A stretch of 64,000 bases of DNA from Rhizobium sp. Pop5 (GTDB lineage: Bacteria > Pseudomonadota > Alphaproteobacteria > Rhizobiales > Rhizobiaceae). Of the stretch, positions 49,813 to 58,154 are shown piece by piece. Numbering within the stretch: the first letter of the stretch is position 1; each line of letters begins with the position of its first letter. The notes beneath the pieces were generated by a model that saw only the letters and a list, made by a program, of their open reading frames with translations, did not search any database and was not told the origin of the DNA. A program made the translations under genes and the position numbers. The stretch spans positions 186,001 through 250,000 of the forward strand of contig NZ_CP099402.1 of the NCBI RefSeq assembly GCF_024721175.1. The letters are read 5' to 3'.

Positions 49813-50909
49813 AGGCGTTGCTGTTGGTTTCCGAACTGGAAGACTACACCATCTCCTTCGCCGGCGGCGTCGCCCAACACCTGAATGTCGTGCTTGCCGT
49901 GCCGCGCCGGCGCTATGCGCATCTCGCCTCTTCCATCGATCCAGCTGTTGACCTGCACCTTCTGGACTGGCCGAGACACCGCTCTCTCTCCAATCCCTGG
50001 TTTCTGTACCAGCTTACGCGCCTGATCCGGCGGGAGCGGCCGAACCTCATCCATCTCCTCAGCAATTCCACACTTTGGCTGAACCTCGCCGTGCCGTTCT
50101 GGCGCCCGATCCCGGTTGTGACAACCGTTCATGACGTGCAAATCCATCCCGGCGATTCCGATACGCGTACGCTGCCCGGCTGGGCCCCCGAACTGATGGT
50201 GAAGCAGTCCGAACATCTTGTCGTCCACGGCGAGGGACTGAAGCGGCTGATCCTCGATCGATATTCGAAATCGCCGGACCATGTCCATGTCCTGTCGCAT
50301 CCCTCCATCCTTCGCTATGCGGAACTCGCCCGGCAACAGAAAATGACGCCGCGGCAAGCGGATGGAGCGATCCGCGTCCTGCTCTTCGGACGGATTTTTG
50401 CCTATAAGGGCCTGGAACACCTGGTCCGGGCCGAGGCGATGCTCAAGGACGTGCTTCCCAACCTGCAAATCACGGTCGCGGGCCGGGGCGACAATCCGTT
50501 GGTATTCCAGTCGCTTATGGGGGATGCCAGCCGTTACGACATTCGCAATCGCTTCATCGAGGATGCAGAGGTCGCCCAGCTTTTCCTGGATACCGACATC
50601 GTCGTGCTTCCCTATACGGAAGCATCTCAAAGCGGGGTGCTCAACCTTGCCGCCGCGTTCGGCAAACCGGTCATCGTTACCGACGTCGGCGAGTTGCGGG
50701 ACACGGTTCAGCCCAACGCGTTGGGATTGGTGGTCCCTCCCGGAGATGCCAAAGAGCTCGCGGAAGCGATCAGGACGTTGGCAGACAACGGCGCGCTTAG
50801 AAACATTTTCGGTGACAATGCGCTCGAATGGGCCAAGGGACCGAATTCGCCTGAACGGGTCGGCGCCCAGGCCGCGGCGGTTTATCGGGAGGTGGTCGGA
50901 TCATGCTGA
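49809..50909 (+). CDS. Group 1 (GT4-like) glycosyltransferase
   Basis: A 366-residue GT-B enzyme. The N-terminal half includes TTVHDVQIHPGD and VKQSEHLVVHGEGLKR; the donor-binding half includes VLLFGRIFAYKGLEHLVRA, then ITVAGRGDN, and the E(x)7E-like region VVLPYTEASQSGVLNLAAAFGKPVI. It probably extends the repeat unit. It overlaps the gene before by 4 bp and the one after by 7 bp. Confidence 0.9.
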   Translation: MKALLLVSELEDYTISFAGGVAQHLNVVLAVPRRRYAHLASSIDPAVDLHLLDWPRHRSLSNPWFLYQLTRLIRRERPNLIHLLSNSTLWLNLAVPFWRPIPVVTTVHDVQIHPGDSDTRTLPGWAPELMVKQSEHLVVHGEGLKRLILDRYSKSPDHVHVLSHPSILRYAELARQQKMTPRQADGAIRVLLFGRIFAYKGLEHLVRAEAMLKDVLPNLQITVAGRGDNPLVFQSLMGDASRYDIRNRFIEDAEVAQLFLDTDIVVLPYTEASQSGVLNLAAAFGKPVIVTDVGELRDTVQPNALGLVVPPGDAKELAEAIRTLADNGALRNIFGDNALEWAKGPNSPERVGAQAAAVYREVVGSC

Positions 50910-52045
50910 TGGAGGCCATCACGGACAGAAATCGAATGGCTGCACGGAGCGCGGCGAGCGTTCGCCACTATGTTCCGGGCGGCTGCGAGAATGGCGGCGG
51001 CATTGGGAGGCTGGTCGGCTATATAACGGAGACAGCCAAAGAGACCGGCGCGAAGCATTTCGTCACCGATACCAGAGGGCCTCGCTGGTCGAAGCTGTCC
51101 TCACCCGCACGCCTGCTCGGCGCCATCCTGACGATGGCAAAGGACCGGATCGCTGCACCGGACCGCATTCATCATATCCATATCGCCGGCCGCGGCAGCA
51201 CCTCGCGAAAACTGATCCTGACGGAGGCTGCCCGCTTGTTCGGGTGCTGCCACATGCTGCACCTGCACGACTACGATTACGCCGGCGACTTTGCGCAACG
51301 CTCGCCGCGGCAGCAGCGGCTCATACGCCGGATGTTTCAGGGCGCCGATCGCGTTGTGGCGCTGGGCGAGCGCGATCGCATGACGCTGACGACACTTCTT
51401 GGCGTCGACGAGCGCCGTGCGGTGGTGGCCAACAACTGCGTTCCCGATCCCGGGGCGCACAATATTCGCGTGGGCGAAACACCGTTGATCATTTTCCTCG
51501 GACGGTTGAGCGAACGCAAAGGTGTCACCGAGCTTCTGCTGGCGCTCAGCCACCCGGTCATGAAAGAACTCCGGTGGAGGGCTGTGCTGGCAGGCGACGG
51601 ACCTGTCGAGGATTATCGCCGTCAGGCCGACGCCATGGCGCTTTCGGATCGGGTCGAGATGCCCGGCTGGCTTGACGCCGGTGCGGCGCGGGCGCTCTGC
51701 GCGCGTGCCGATATACTGGTCTTGCCGTCGCACGCCGAAGGTCTGGCAATGGCCGTGCTCGAAGGGCTGTCCCACGGGCTCGCGGTCGTTACCACCCGTG
51801 TCGGGGCGCATGAGGAAGTCATTACCGACGGCGAAACCGGAATCTTCGTGCCCGTCGGAGACCCGAATGCCCTGGCTGCCGCCCTGGCGAAGCTGGTGTC
51901 CGACCCTGAAATCCGCATCCGCCTCGCGGCCCAGGGGCGCACACATTACCTCAACCACTTCAGCATGAGGGCCTATATGCGGTCACTCGAGAAACTTTAC
52001 GAAACCGTTTCCGCGAAACCTCAAGCAATGGTCGGCGCACGATGA
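50903..52045 (+). CDS. Group 1 (GT4-like) glycosyltransferase
   Basis: A 380-residue GT-B enzyme, with HIHIAGRGSTSRKLILTEAA and CHMLHLHDYDYAG in the acceptor half. The donor half has IIFLGRLSERKGVTELLLAL, RAVLAGDGPVEDYRRQA, VLPSHAEGLAMAVLEGLSHG and ETGIFVPVGDP, all typical of GT4. A role in repeat-unit assembly follows from position. The start could also be the ATG at 50909 (MEAITD). The stop overlaps the kinase start as ATGA. Confidence 0.9.
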   Translation: MLMEAITDRNRMAARSAASVRHYVPGGCENGGGIGRLVGYITETAKETGAKHFVTDTRGPRWSKLSSPARLLGAILTMAKDRIAAPDRIHHIHIAGRGSTSRKLILTEAARLFGCCHMLHLHDYDYAGDFAQRSPRQQRLIRRMFQGADRVVALGERDRMTLTTLLGVDERRAVVANNCVPDPGAHNIRVGETPLIIFLGRLSERKGVTELLLALSHPVMKELRWRAVLAGDGPVEDYRRQADAMALSDRVEMPGWLDAGAARALCARADILVLPSHAEGLAMAVLEGLSHGLAVVTTRVGAHEEVITDGETGIFVPVGDPNALAAALAKLVSDPEIRIRLAAQGRTHYLNHFSMRAYMRSLEKLYETVSAKPQAMVGAR

Positions 52046-54246
52046 CAATTTCCACTGTTCCGCCGGACCGCAATCTTCCGATCTCGACGATGCGCTATGA
52101 TCCTCGCTTTCAGGCTGAGACCAAGGCTGACAATTTCGATCTGGCATCCATCGCCGGTCTCGTCAGGCGAAAAATGATCTTGATCATCGCGATATCAGGG
52201 CTGCTGATGGCGCCCGCGGCGATGATGATCTCTGGGATGAAGCCCACCTATCAGGCTTGGGCCCGATTGATTGTCCAGCAGCCGCTCGCGACATCGCTTG
52301 GTACTGGTGATACCAGCCGCGGTGATCTGCTTGACGTGAAATCGGAGACTGAGCGGCTTCTATCCAGGGGCATCGCAGAGCGGGTCGTCCGCGACATGCG
52401 GCTTGACGCGCTGAAGGAATTCAATCCAGCGCTGCGCAAGATCTCGTTGACTGACCGAATCCGGGCAAGGTTGCGCGATCTTTTCGACGCCGGAAAAAAC
52501 ACTGCGCCGGTACGAGACAACATCGACGCCACCATCCAGGAATTTTATCAGGCGCTCGGCGTATGGCACGAAGACAAGAGTGAAGTTATCCAGATCAGCT
52601 TCACCGCGAAGGACGCCGAACTTGCAGCCGCGGTTCCGAACCGGCTCATCCGCATCTACCTCGATGAACGGAGGGACAGTGTCCGTGGCCGCCTGGATGC
52701 AGCGGAAGAATGGATCCGGCAGCGCATCTCCGAGCAGCAGGGTCGCGCGGATATTGCTCGCGAGGCTGCCCGCAACTATCAGGAATCGATGGACATCATC
52801 TCGAAAGAGGACGCTCAGGACGAACGTATCAAAACGCTCCTGGAACTCACTGGCCGCGAAGGGAAGATCGAGGAAAGCCGGGTTGAGGTAAAGGCGACGA
52901 TTTCAGCGCTGGAGGCAACGGACAACGCATCGGTTGCGGTGCAGAACGTCATCGTCCCCGAAAGCATCACCACAAGGCAACGCGATCTTCACGCACAGGA
53001 GCAAGATCTCGCCCGTCTTCTTCAGACATACGACAGCAATGCCGAGGCCGTGGTGGATTTACGGGGGAAGATCCAGCAATCCCGCATCGATCTCGACCTT
53101 GCGACCAAACAATATCTCCAAGCAATGCGCGCCAAGCTCGCCGCACTCGATCATGAAGCCAACGCGGTGCAATCCATCCTGGCGGTTGCTGAGGAAAAAC
53201 GCACACGCGATGCCCTCGCGCAGACCGAATTGACGCGGCTGCAGCGGATTGCCGAAAAGGAACAGGGGTCACTCGACAAGCTTGAGGACCAGCGTCGCGA
53301 CCTTGCCGCCAAGGCCAGGCTGCCGGGCGCGGAATTGGAGGTTTTTTCACCGGCTTCAGTGCCGCTCGCGCCACAGGGACGTGGACGGCTCTTCTATCTG
53401 GTGGGCGCTCTCATCGCTTCAGTCTCGGCAGCGGTAACGGCTGCTTTCGTGATCGAAATGTGGGATCGGTCGGTCCGCAGTTTCGACCAAATAGCTGGAA
53501 TAGCGCGCACGATACCGGCCGGCCTCATCCCGCGTCTGGCGCAGCGGGAAAATCCGAAAACGATGTTCGAACATATGCCGGTTCCGATATTCGACGAAGC
53601 AATCCGCACCGTGGTGCTTTCACTCAAGCAGTCCAATGGCGGCAAGTTGCCGAACAGCATCGTCGTTACCTCGGCTCACAGCGGAGAAGGCAAGTCACTT
53701 GTCGCGAGATCGCTGGCTATCGAACTTGCGGCCGCCGCCATTCCGGTGCTGCTGGTCGATGGCGACCTTAGGCGGGGAAAACTCGATTCGTTTTTCAGAT
53801 CGGGGGTCATGTACGGACTGAACGAATTCCTGAATGGTCAGGCCGATCTCCGCGACATCGTCTACCGCCATCCAAGCGGTATCGACTTCATTCCATCCGG
53901 AAAATTCAGTCTCCAGCGGCGCACCGGCCCGACCCGCCTCGCAGAAATCATCGAGACGGCGAGCGCGGCCGGCCGGATTGTCATCTTCGACAGCGCCCCT
54001 GTGCTCGCCTCGACAGATACCGTGCATATGACTGCCCTGGCGGAAAGAACACTGGCCGTTGTCAGATGGGGAAAAACGAGCCGCCGAGCCGTCGAGTTCG
54101 GCCTGCAACAAATGAAAAGCTCGCGAAATTCGGAAATCATCGTTGCGATCAACGGGGTAGATGTCAAGAAACACGCTTTGTACAACTTCAGTGACTCAGA
54201 GCTTTTTTCGAAATCCCTGATGAAATACTACAAACTGAAAGCCTAA
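52042..54246 (+). CDS. Polysaccharide co-polymerase / tyrosine autokinase (Wzc/ExoP-like)
   Basis: A 734-residue inner-membrane protein. A Wzz-type domain begins around residue 30 with the first helix (MILIIAISGLLMAPAAMMI); a long coiled-coil periplasmic part (about residues 215-430) and a second helix (LFYLVGALIASVSAAVTAAF) follow. The cytosolic BY-kinase has Walker A SAHSGEGKSLVARS, Walker A' VLLVDGDLRRGK, and Walker B RIVIFDSAPVLA. The C-terminus has three Tyr (ALYNF, KYYKLKA), a small cluster for autophosphorylation. It should control chain length and export together with the ExoF-like protein at 29-30 kb. Confidence 0.92.
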   Translation: MTISTVPPDRNLPISTMRYDPRFQAETKADNFDLASIAGLVRRKMILIIAISGLLMAPAAMMISGMKPTYQAWARLIVQQPLATSLGTGDTSRGDLLDVKSETERLLSRGIAERVVRDMRLDALKEFNPALRKISLTDRIRARLRDLFDAGKNTAPVRDNIDATIQEFYQALGVWHEDKSEVIQISFTAKDAELAAAVPNRLIRIYLDERRDSVRGRLDAAEEWIRQRISEQQGRADIAREAARNYQESMDIISKEDAQDERIKTLLELTGREGKIEESRVEVKATISALEATDNASVAVQNVIVPESITTRQRDLHAQEQDLARLLQTYDSNAEAVVDLRGKIQQSRIDLDLATKQYLQAMRAKLAALDHEANAVQSILAVAEEKRTRDALAQTELTRLQRIAEKEQGSLDKLEDQRRDLAAKARLPGAELEVFSPASVPLAPQGRGRLFYLVGALIASVSAAVTAAFVIEMWDRSVRSFDQIAGIARTIPAGLIPRLAQRENPKTMFEHMPVPIFDEAIRTVVLSLKQSNGGKLPNSIVVTSAHSGEGKSLVARSLAIELAAAAIPVLLVDGDLRRGKLDSFFRSGVMYGLNEFLNGQADLRDIVYRHPSGIDFIPSGKFSLQRRTGPTRLAEIIETASAAGRIVIFDSAPVLASTDTVHMTALAERTLAVVRWGKTSRRAVEFGLQQMKSSRNSEIIVAINGVDVKKHALYNFSDSELFSKSLMKYYKLKA

Positions 54247-54302
54247 ATACATCAAACGCAGGCGTTTTCTTCTGAACGAGTATTTGAGTTGGAGGGGAAT
54301 CC

Positions 54303-54425
54303 ATGGATACGGGAATGAGAAAAACCGGCAAGCAGCTGGTAGCGGAGATGGTCCGGGAGGACCTGAAAGTGATGGCACGAAATGTTCCGTCGGTTGGTGT
54401 TACCAAAGGCTTTGCCTATGCCTGA
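54303..54425 (+). CDS. Candidate 40-residue small protein overlapping the GDP-fucose synthase start
   Basis: A short frame starting at ATG 54303, preceded by GGAGGGG about 5 nt upstream, one of the best ribosome binding sites in the window. The product starts [20 protein letters not shown] and is basic, with no membrane segment and no recognised family. It ends TATGCCTGA, so its last codons overlap the ATG (54418) of the GDP-fucose synthase gene in another frame. It may be a real small protein or a leader frame that couples translation of the next gene. Confidence 0.5.
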   Translation: MDTGMRKTGKQLVAEMVREDLKVMARNVPSVGVTKGFAYA

Positions 54426-55482
54426 GGTGATCTACAGCCTTGCCGGAAAAAGGGTCTATGTCGCCGGCCATCGCGGCATGGTGGGTTCTGCAATCGTGCG
54501 GCGTCTCGCTTCCGAGGGCTGCGAGATTTTGACCGCCACCCGCGCCGAGGTCGATCTCAGACGGCAGGACGAGGTGGAGGCCTGGATGAGTGAGAATCGT
54601 CCCGACGCTGTCTTCCTGGCTGCTGCGCGGGTCGGCGGTATTCTCGCGAACGCTACCTATCCGGCCGACTTCCTGTACGACAACTTGATTCTTCAAGCGA
54701 ATGTGATCCACGCAGCCCATAAGGCGGACGTCGAAAAACTGATGTTTCTGGGCTCTTCCTGCATCTATCCGAAATTCGCCGCTCAGCCGATCGTCGAGGA
54801 TTCACTTCTGGCTGGATCGCTCGAGCCCACGAATGAATGGTATGCGATTGCCAAAATTGCCGGATTAAAGCTCTGCCAAGCCTATCGCAAACAGCACGGC
54901 AGAGATTTCATCTCGGCCATGCCGACCAATCTTTATGGTCCGGGGGACAATTTCGACCTCGGGTCAAGCCATGTCATGCCGGCGCTCATACGCAAGGCGC
55001 ATGAGGCCAAGGTCAACCGGCAGAACGATATATGCATCTGGGGCACCGGCACGCCGCGGCGCGAATTCCTGCACGTCGACGATTGCGCCGACGCCTGCCT
55101 CCATCTCATGAAAAGCTATTCCGCCGAAAGTCACGTGAACGTCGGTTCCGGCGAAGACATTTCCATCCTCGAACTGACACGCCTCGTCTCCAAGATCGTC
55201 GGTTTCGAAGGCGAGATTACCCGCGACCTCAGCAAGCCGGATGGCACGCCACGTAAACTCCTGAGTGTCGACAAGCTTCACGCCCTGGGCTGGTCTCCCA
55301 AGATCGATCTAAAGGAGGGCGTCGCAGACGCCTACCGCTCCTTCCTTGAAGGGCATTATCTCGAGCGAAACAACGAGACCGGATCAGGCGATCTGATCAG
55401 CCAAAGCGACATCAGCTTTGAGAAAGCCAAGACTCCGGCGCGGCAGGCGCCCACGCACTCTGCAGTCGCACACCATCCCTAG
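54418..55482 (+). CDS. fcl: GDP-L-fucose synthase
   Basis: A 354-residue short-chain dehydrogenase: [20 protein letters not shown] (NADP site), [36 protein letters not shown], the catalytic YAIAK near residue 143, [14 protein letters not shown], and [12 protein letters not shown]. These are specific to the GDP-4-keto-6-deoxymannose epimerase/reductase (Fcl/WcaG). The partner GDP-mannose 4,6-dehydratase is not in the window. About 35 residues at the C-terminus after EGHYLE are beyond the usual family end. AAAGG lies 8 nt before ATG 54418; the longer frame from 54382 is less likely. Confidence 0.93.
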   Translation: MPEVIYSLAGKRVYVAGHRGMVGSAIVRRLASEGCEILTATRAEVDLRRQDEVEAWMSENRPDAVFLAAARVGGILANATYPADFLYDNLILQANVIHAAHKADVEKLMFLGSSCIYPKFAAQPIVEDSLLAGSLEPTNEWYAIAKIAGLKLCQAYRKQHGRDFISAMPTNLYGPGDNFDLGSSHVMPALIRKAHEAKVNRQNDICIWGTGTPRREFLHVDDCADACLHLMKSYSAESHVNVGSGEDISILELTRLVSKIVGFEGEITRDLSKPDGTPRKLLSVDKLHALGWSPKIDLKEGVADAYRSFLEGHYLERNNETGSGDLISQSDISFEKAKTPARQAPTHSAVAHHP

Positions 55483-55535
55483 CGGATAGCGAGTTTGTAT
55501 GAGGAATAACGAAAGTTTTGTCCGGGGGGACGCAT

Positions 55536-55670
55536 ATGCTGGGACCGGTAGAAATCCGGATTGCCGCGCTCATTTTCCTGATAGCGGCCTGGGCCATAAT
55601 TATCAGCGTGGCAATGGATTTTCTCTCGGTTGATATGCCGACATCGCTTGTCGCGCTCCTAAGAAAATAA
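55536..55670 (+). CDS. Candidate 44-residue single-pass membrane protein
   Basis: A short frame with GGGGGGA about 5 nt before ATG 55536. The product begins MLGPVEIRIA and has one strong hydrophobic helix (about residues 9-27), then a short polar tail ending LLRK. It lies 53 bp downstream of the GDP-fucose synthase gene on the same strand and may be cotranscribed. No family recognised. Confidence 0.55.
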   Translation: MLGPVEIRIAALIFLIAAWAIIISVAMDFLSVDMPTSLVALLRK

Positions 55671-55777
55671 CCCACGTGGGATGGCTCCGCGGGATTACCG
55701 TCGGCTCGACTGCCGGACACCAATCCCTTCGGTAAAGGCGACAGACGCGGCAAACCTCATCGGCCCCGAGCGCTTCC

Positions 55778-56041
55778 CTAGTCGAAAAGCTCGCCGTGGC
55801 CGATCTGTTCCCGTTTGCCGGGCGCGTCGCTGATGGGGGGATCCTCGGCGGGATCGGGATCTTTCTTGTTGGCTTCGTTCAGGAACCGTGCGGCCTCGAG
55901 GAGCGCCACCGATATTTCCGCGGTTCCCCATCCGGCTTCGTTGGCGGCTGCCACCAGCTTTTCCAGGGCAGTGCGCGCGGCGGTGGTCGCCTCTTCGAAG
56001 CGTTGCGCGGGCGCTTCGGATTTGGGCGGTGGAAAGGTCAT
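55778..56041 (-). CDS. Small acidic hypothetical protein
   Basis: An 87-residue soluble protein, helical in the middle (RFEEATTAARTALEKLVAAA) and acidic/Pro-rich at the end. GGAGGG lies 5 nt before ATG 56041, which I prefer to the in-frame ATG at 56056. No function recognised; such proteins recur in rhizobia near envelope or stress genes, which is only a general impression. Confidence 0.65.
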   Translation of the reverse strand: MTFPPPKSEAPAQRFEEATTAARTALEKLVAAANEAGWGTAEISVALLEAARFLNEANKKDPDPAEDPPISDAPGKREQIGHGELFD

Positions 56042-56146
56042 CGGCGTTCCCTCCATGGATCTGGCTCTCGGGGATGAACGCGGCTCGGCGGAAATGGATG
56101 CACCACTCCCGGTTATTTTGTCAGGTGCGCGGTCTTGTCCCCGGCG

Positions 56147-56377
56147 TCAGATCACCGTCTGCAGCAGAAAGGGAGAACGCTCCAGCGGCTGCTGGGCGAG
56201 AATCCTGAGCATGGCAGGGCCCCGTATGCCGGATGTCGTGCGAGAGCGGCCGTCGTGATAGACCACTGTCATCATCTGGCTGTGAATATCGTAGCGAATC
56301 TCCGCGATCGTCCTGGTGTGAATAGGAAAGATGAATTCCTCGGCTTGAGATTCGTGCTTCAATTTTTTCATGCTCAT
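56147..56377 (-). CDS. Small hypothetical protein, possibly KTSC-like
   Basis: A 76-residue protein. The part TIAEIRYDIHSQMMTVVYHD looks like the two strands at the start of KTSC-type domains, but the typical following motif is weak. GGGG is about 8 nt before ATG 56377; the frame upstream of that looks non-coding. Function unknown. Confidence 0.5.
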   Translation of the reverse strand: MSMKKLKHESQAEEFIFPIHTRTIAEIRYDIHSQMMTVVYHDGRSRTTSGIRGPAMLRILAQQPLERSPFLLQTVI

Positions 56378-56646
56378 CGCGATGCCCCAACGAAACGATG
56401 ACGAGCGAAAAGGACAGGCCAAGTCCCCGGCCTTAAGTCCTTTATCGGCGTCCCCAACATGCTTAAAATCGATCAAATATCGAAACGGCGAATTTCGGCA
56501 TTCCAATCAAAAAGCCTTCCGGCCCATCCCTATCAACCACATCTTGCCGCCATGGTCGCGTGACATCGGCGTGACATGCATTCAGCGCATGGGAACGCAG
56601 CGGTGCGTGCTTCGTGAATTTCAACGCCTAAGGGGGCGCTGATGCC
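56378..56646. other. Non-coding stretch between two small minus-strand genes
   Basis: 269 bp in which I see no gene or clear structure. A CAACGCCTAAGGGGG stretch near 56623 resembles the CTACGCC motif of the exopolysaccharide promoters but differs at the second base. Confidence 0.3.
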
Positions 56647-56895
56647 TCAATGCAATGTCGTGTGCAGCCCGTATTCCCCAGCCGTCTGCGGCAAACGTTC
56701 AGCCTTGTAAGCGAGCGATCGGATGGCTTCGTCGGCGGCGAAGAGCACATTCCTCAGCCGTTCCATCTCGCAATCGAGTTCGTAGAGCTCGATCTCGTCC
56801 AAGCCTCCGTCATGGAGCTGGCGCTTCGTCGTCTCGATCAGGCGCTCCGTGCGGCCGACGATATCGAGTGTACTTCGTATGAGGACGTCGAGCAT
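56647..56895 (-). CDS. Small helical hypothetical protein
   Basis: An 82-residue protein that is almost wholly helical and charged, with amphipathic heptads (ERLIETTKRQLHDGG, ELYELDCEMERLRNVLFAADEAI). No membrane segment or signal. The ATG at 56895 is preceded by AGGTGAGGG about 8 nt upstream. No family recognised. Confidence 0.6.
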   Translation of the reverse strand: MLDVLIRSTLDIVGRTERLIETTKRQLHDGGLDEIELYELDCEMERLRNVLFAADEAIRSLAYKAERLPQTAGEYGLHTTLH

Positions 56896-56996
56896 GTTTT
56901 TCCCTCACCTAAGAGGAAGCAGCGTCGGTCAAAATCGACAAGCTGGCAATCCTGAAATCTTATTAGACGCCCGCCGGACCATGCCTTGAGATCCCT

Positions 56997-57287
56997 TCAG
57001 TCTTCGTCGAGCGAGAAGACCGGCCGGTAATGGCGCTCGGCGATCAGCAAGCTCCGGTCCGGCTGGATGATGTAGATCTCCTCGACCTGCCGTCCCCATT
57101 GATCCGTGAAACTGTGCGGGAAGGACGAGCCCACCGGCGATTTCGTCAATTTCGTCCGAGGCTGACCGTTATAGGTGATGCTGCCGGGAATGGGGGCGAG
57201 CCCCGCCGACGAATAACTGCCTGCGCCGGTCGTGCAGCCCGCCAGAAAAATGGCCAGAACCAGCGCCAGTCCCATGCTCCGCTTCAT
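56997..57287 (-). CDS. Small lipoprotein
   Basis: A 96-residue protein with a lipoprotein signal: basic start, hydrophobic LALVLAIFLAGC with a good lipobox (LAGC, Cys about residue 18). The mature part includes SITYNGQPRTKLTKSPVG and WGRQVEEIYIIQPDRSL, a beta-rich pattern. GGGAGG lies 5 nt before ATG 57287. It should sit in the outer or inner membrane facing the periplasm; function unknown. Confidence 0.72.
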   Translation of the reverse strand: MKRSMGLALVLAIFLAGCTTGAGSYSSAGLAPIPGSITYNGQPRTKLTKSPVGSSFPHSFTDQWGRQVEEIYIIQPDRSLLIAERHYRPVFSLDED

Positions 57288-57520
57288 CGAAACCTCCCGC
57301 TGTTTCGGCCTCGGCCACCCGCCCAGTATAACAAGCGGCGACGGAGAGTGTCCTTGGAATATCGCGACCGCAGCGGCGAAAAGGAACAACCGTGCCACGG
57401 CGTAGTTTGGCTGACAAAGGAGATCTCACATGCTCCCCGAAAAATCGATCCAATGGCCGGTCCAATTCCGGACCGTCCGAGGGCGCCCCCGCAAACCGAA
57501 CGACCGCCGTGGATCATATC

Positions 57521-57781
57521 ATGGCTGACATCATCGAGGTCGATTTCAAGCTGGTATGGCGATATCCCGTTTTCATTCGCACCGCCGAGAGCGACGAGCA
57601 GTGCATCGGAGGCCCGGATGCGGCCCTCGACGCCCTGAACCACGGTTGGTCCACCGTGCGGGGCGGGGGTTATTTCGAAGCGAAGCGGCGCTGCGTCGAT
57701 GCGCTTCGCAGGCGTGGGAGCGCCGAACTGGCGCGCCAGCGCTTCATTCAGGCCGCTATGGCCGCGGGTGTCCTGGCCTGA
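57521..57781 (+). CDS. DUF982 family protein
   Basis: An 86-residue member of DUF982, a small family frequent in Rhizobiales. Characteristic parts are VWRYPVFIRTAESDEQCIGGPDAAL and the RCVDALRRRGSAELARQRFIQAA ending. Function is unknown. The frame extends to 57392, but the family begins at the ATG at 57521. Confidence 0.8.
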   Translation: MADIIEVDFKLVWRYPVFIRTAESDEQCIGGPDAALDALNHGWSTVRGGGYFEAKRRCVDALRRRGSAELARQRFIQAAMAAGVLA

Positions 57782-57836
57782 GGAGGGGAAAACCACACAT
57801 TGCTTATGATCATGGCCCGCTTTTGCCGCCGGCATC

Positions 57837-57998
57837 TCAAAGCTCGTCGCTGCGACGCTTCACGGCGTGCTTGAGAGCCAGCAGATGTCTTCGCCGCTCC
57901 AGCATATAGTCGGCATAGCCGACACAGAGGAACAGCAATGTCGGGCCGGCAAAGATGATGATGAGAGCCAATGCAACTAGGATGAATGCGGTCGTCAT
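57837..57998 (-). CDS. Small single-pass membrane protein
   Basis: A 53-residue protein with one long hydrophobic stretch (AFILVALALIIIFAGPTLLFLCVGY) followed by a basic tail (LERRRHLLALKHAVKRRSDEL). Start at ATG 57998 with GGA about 9 nt upstream; the longer frame upstream is not convincing. No family recognised. Confidence 0.5.
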   Translation of the reverse strand: MTTAFILVALALIIIFAGPTLLFLCVGYADYMLERRRHLLALKHAVKRRSDEL

Positions 57999-58154
57999 AG
58001 TCTGTTTTCCATCATGGTCGTCATAGGAACCCGGGTAGGTCTTCCGCCCGTCGCTGGTGAGGCTGATTTCTCCCTGGTTCCGCCGAGTCAAACAATTGAA
58101 ACTCGAGGAGGTTCCCTCGAACGCAAATCGTGCGACGGGTCCATCCGCTCTCAA

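Noticed and set aside
56620..56640. CAACGCCTAAGG as a sixth copy of the CTACGCC motif
   Set aside because: Differs in the conserved second base and lies away from the exopolysaccharide genes.
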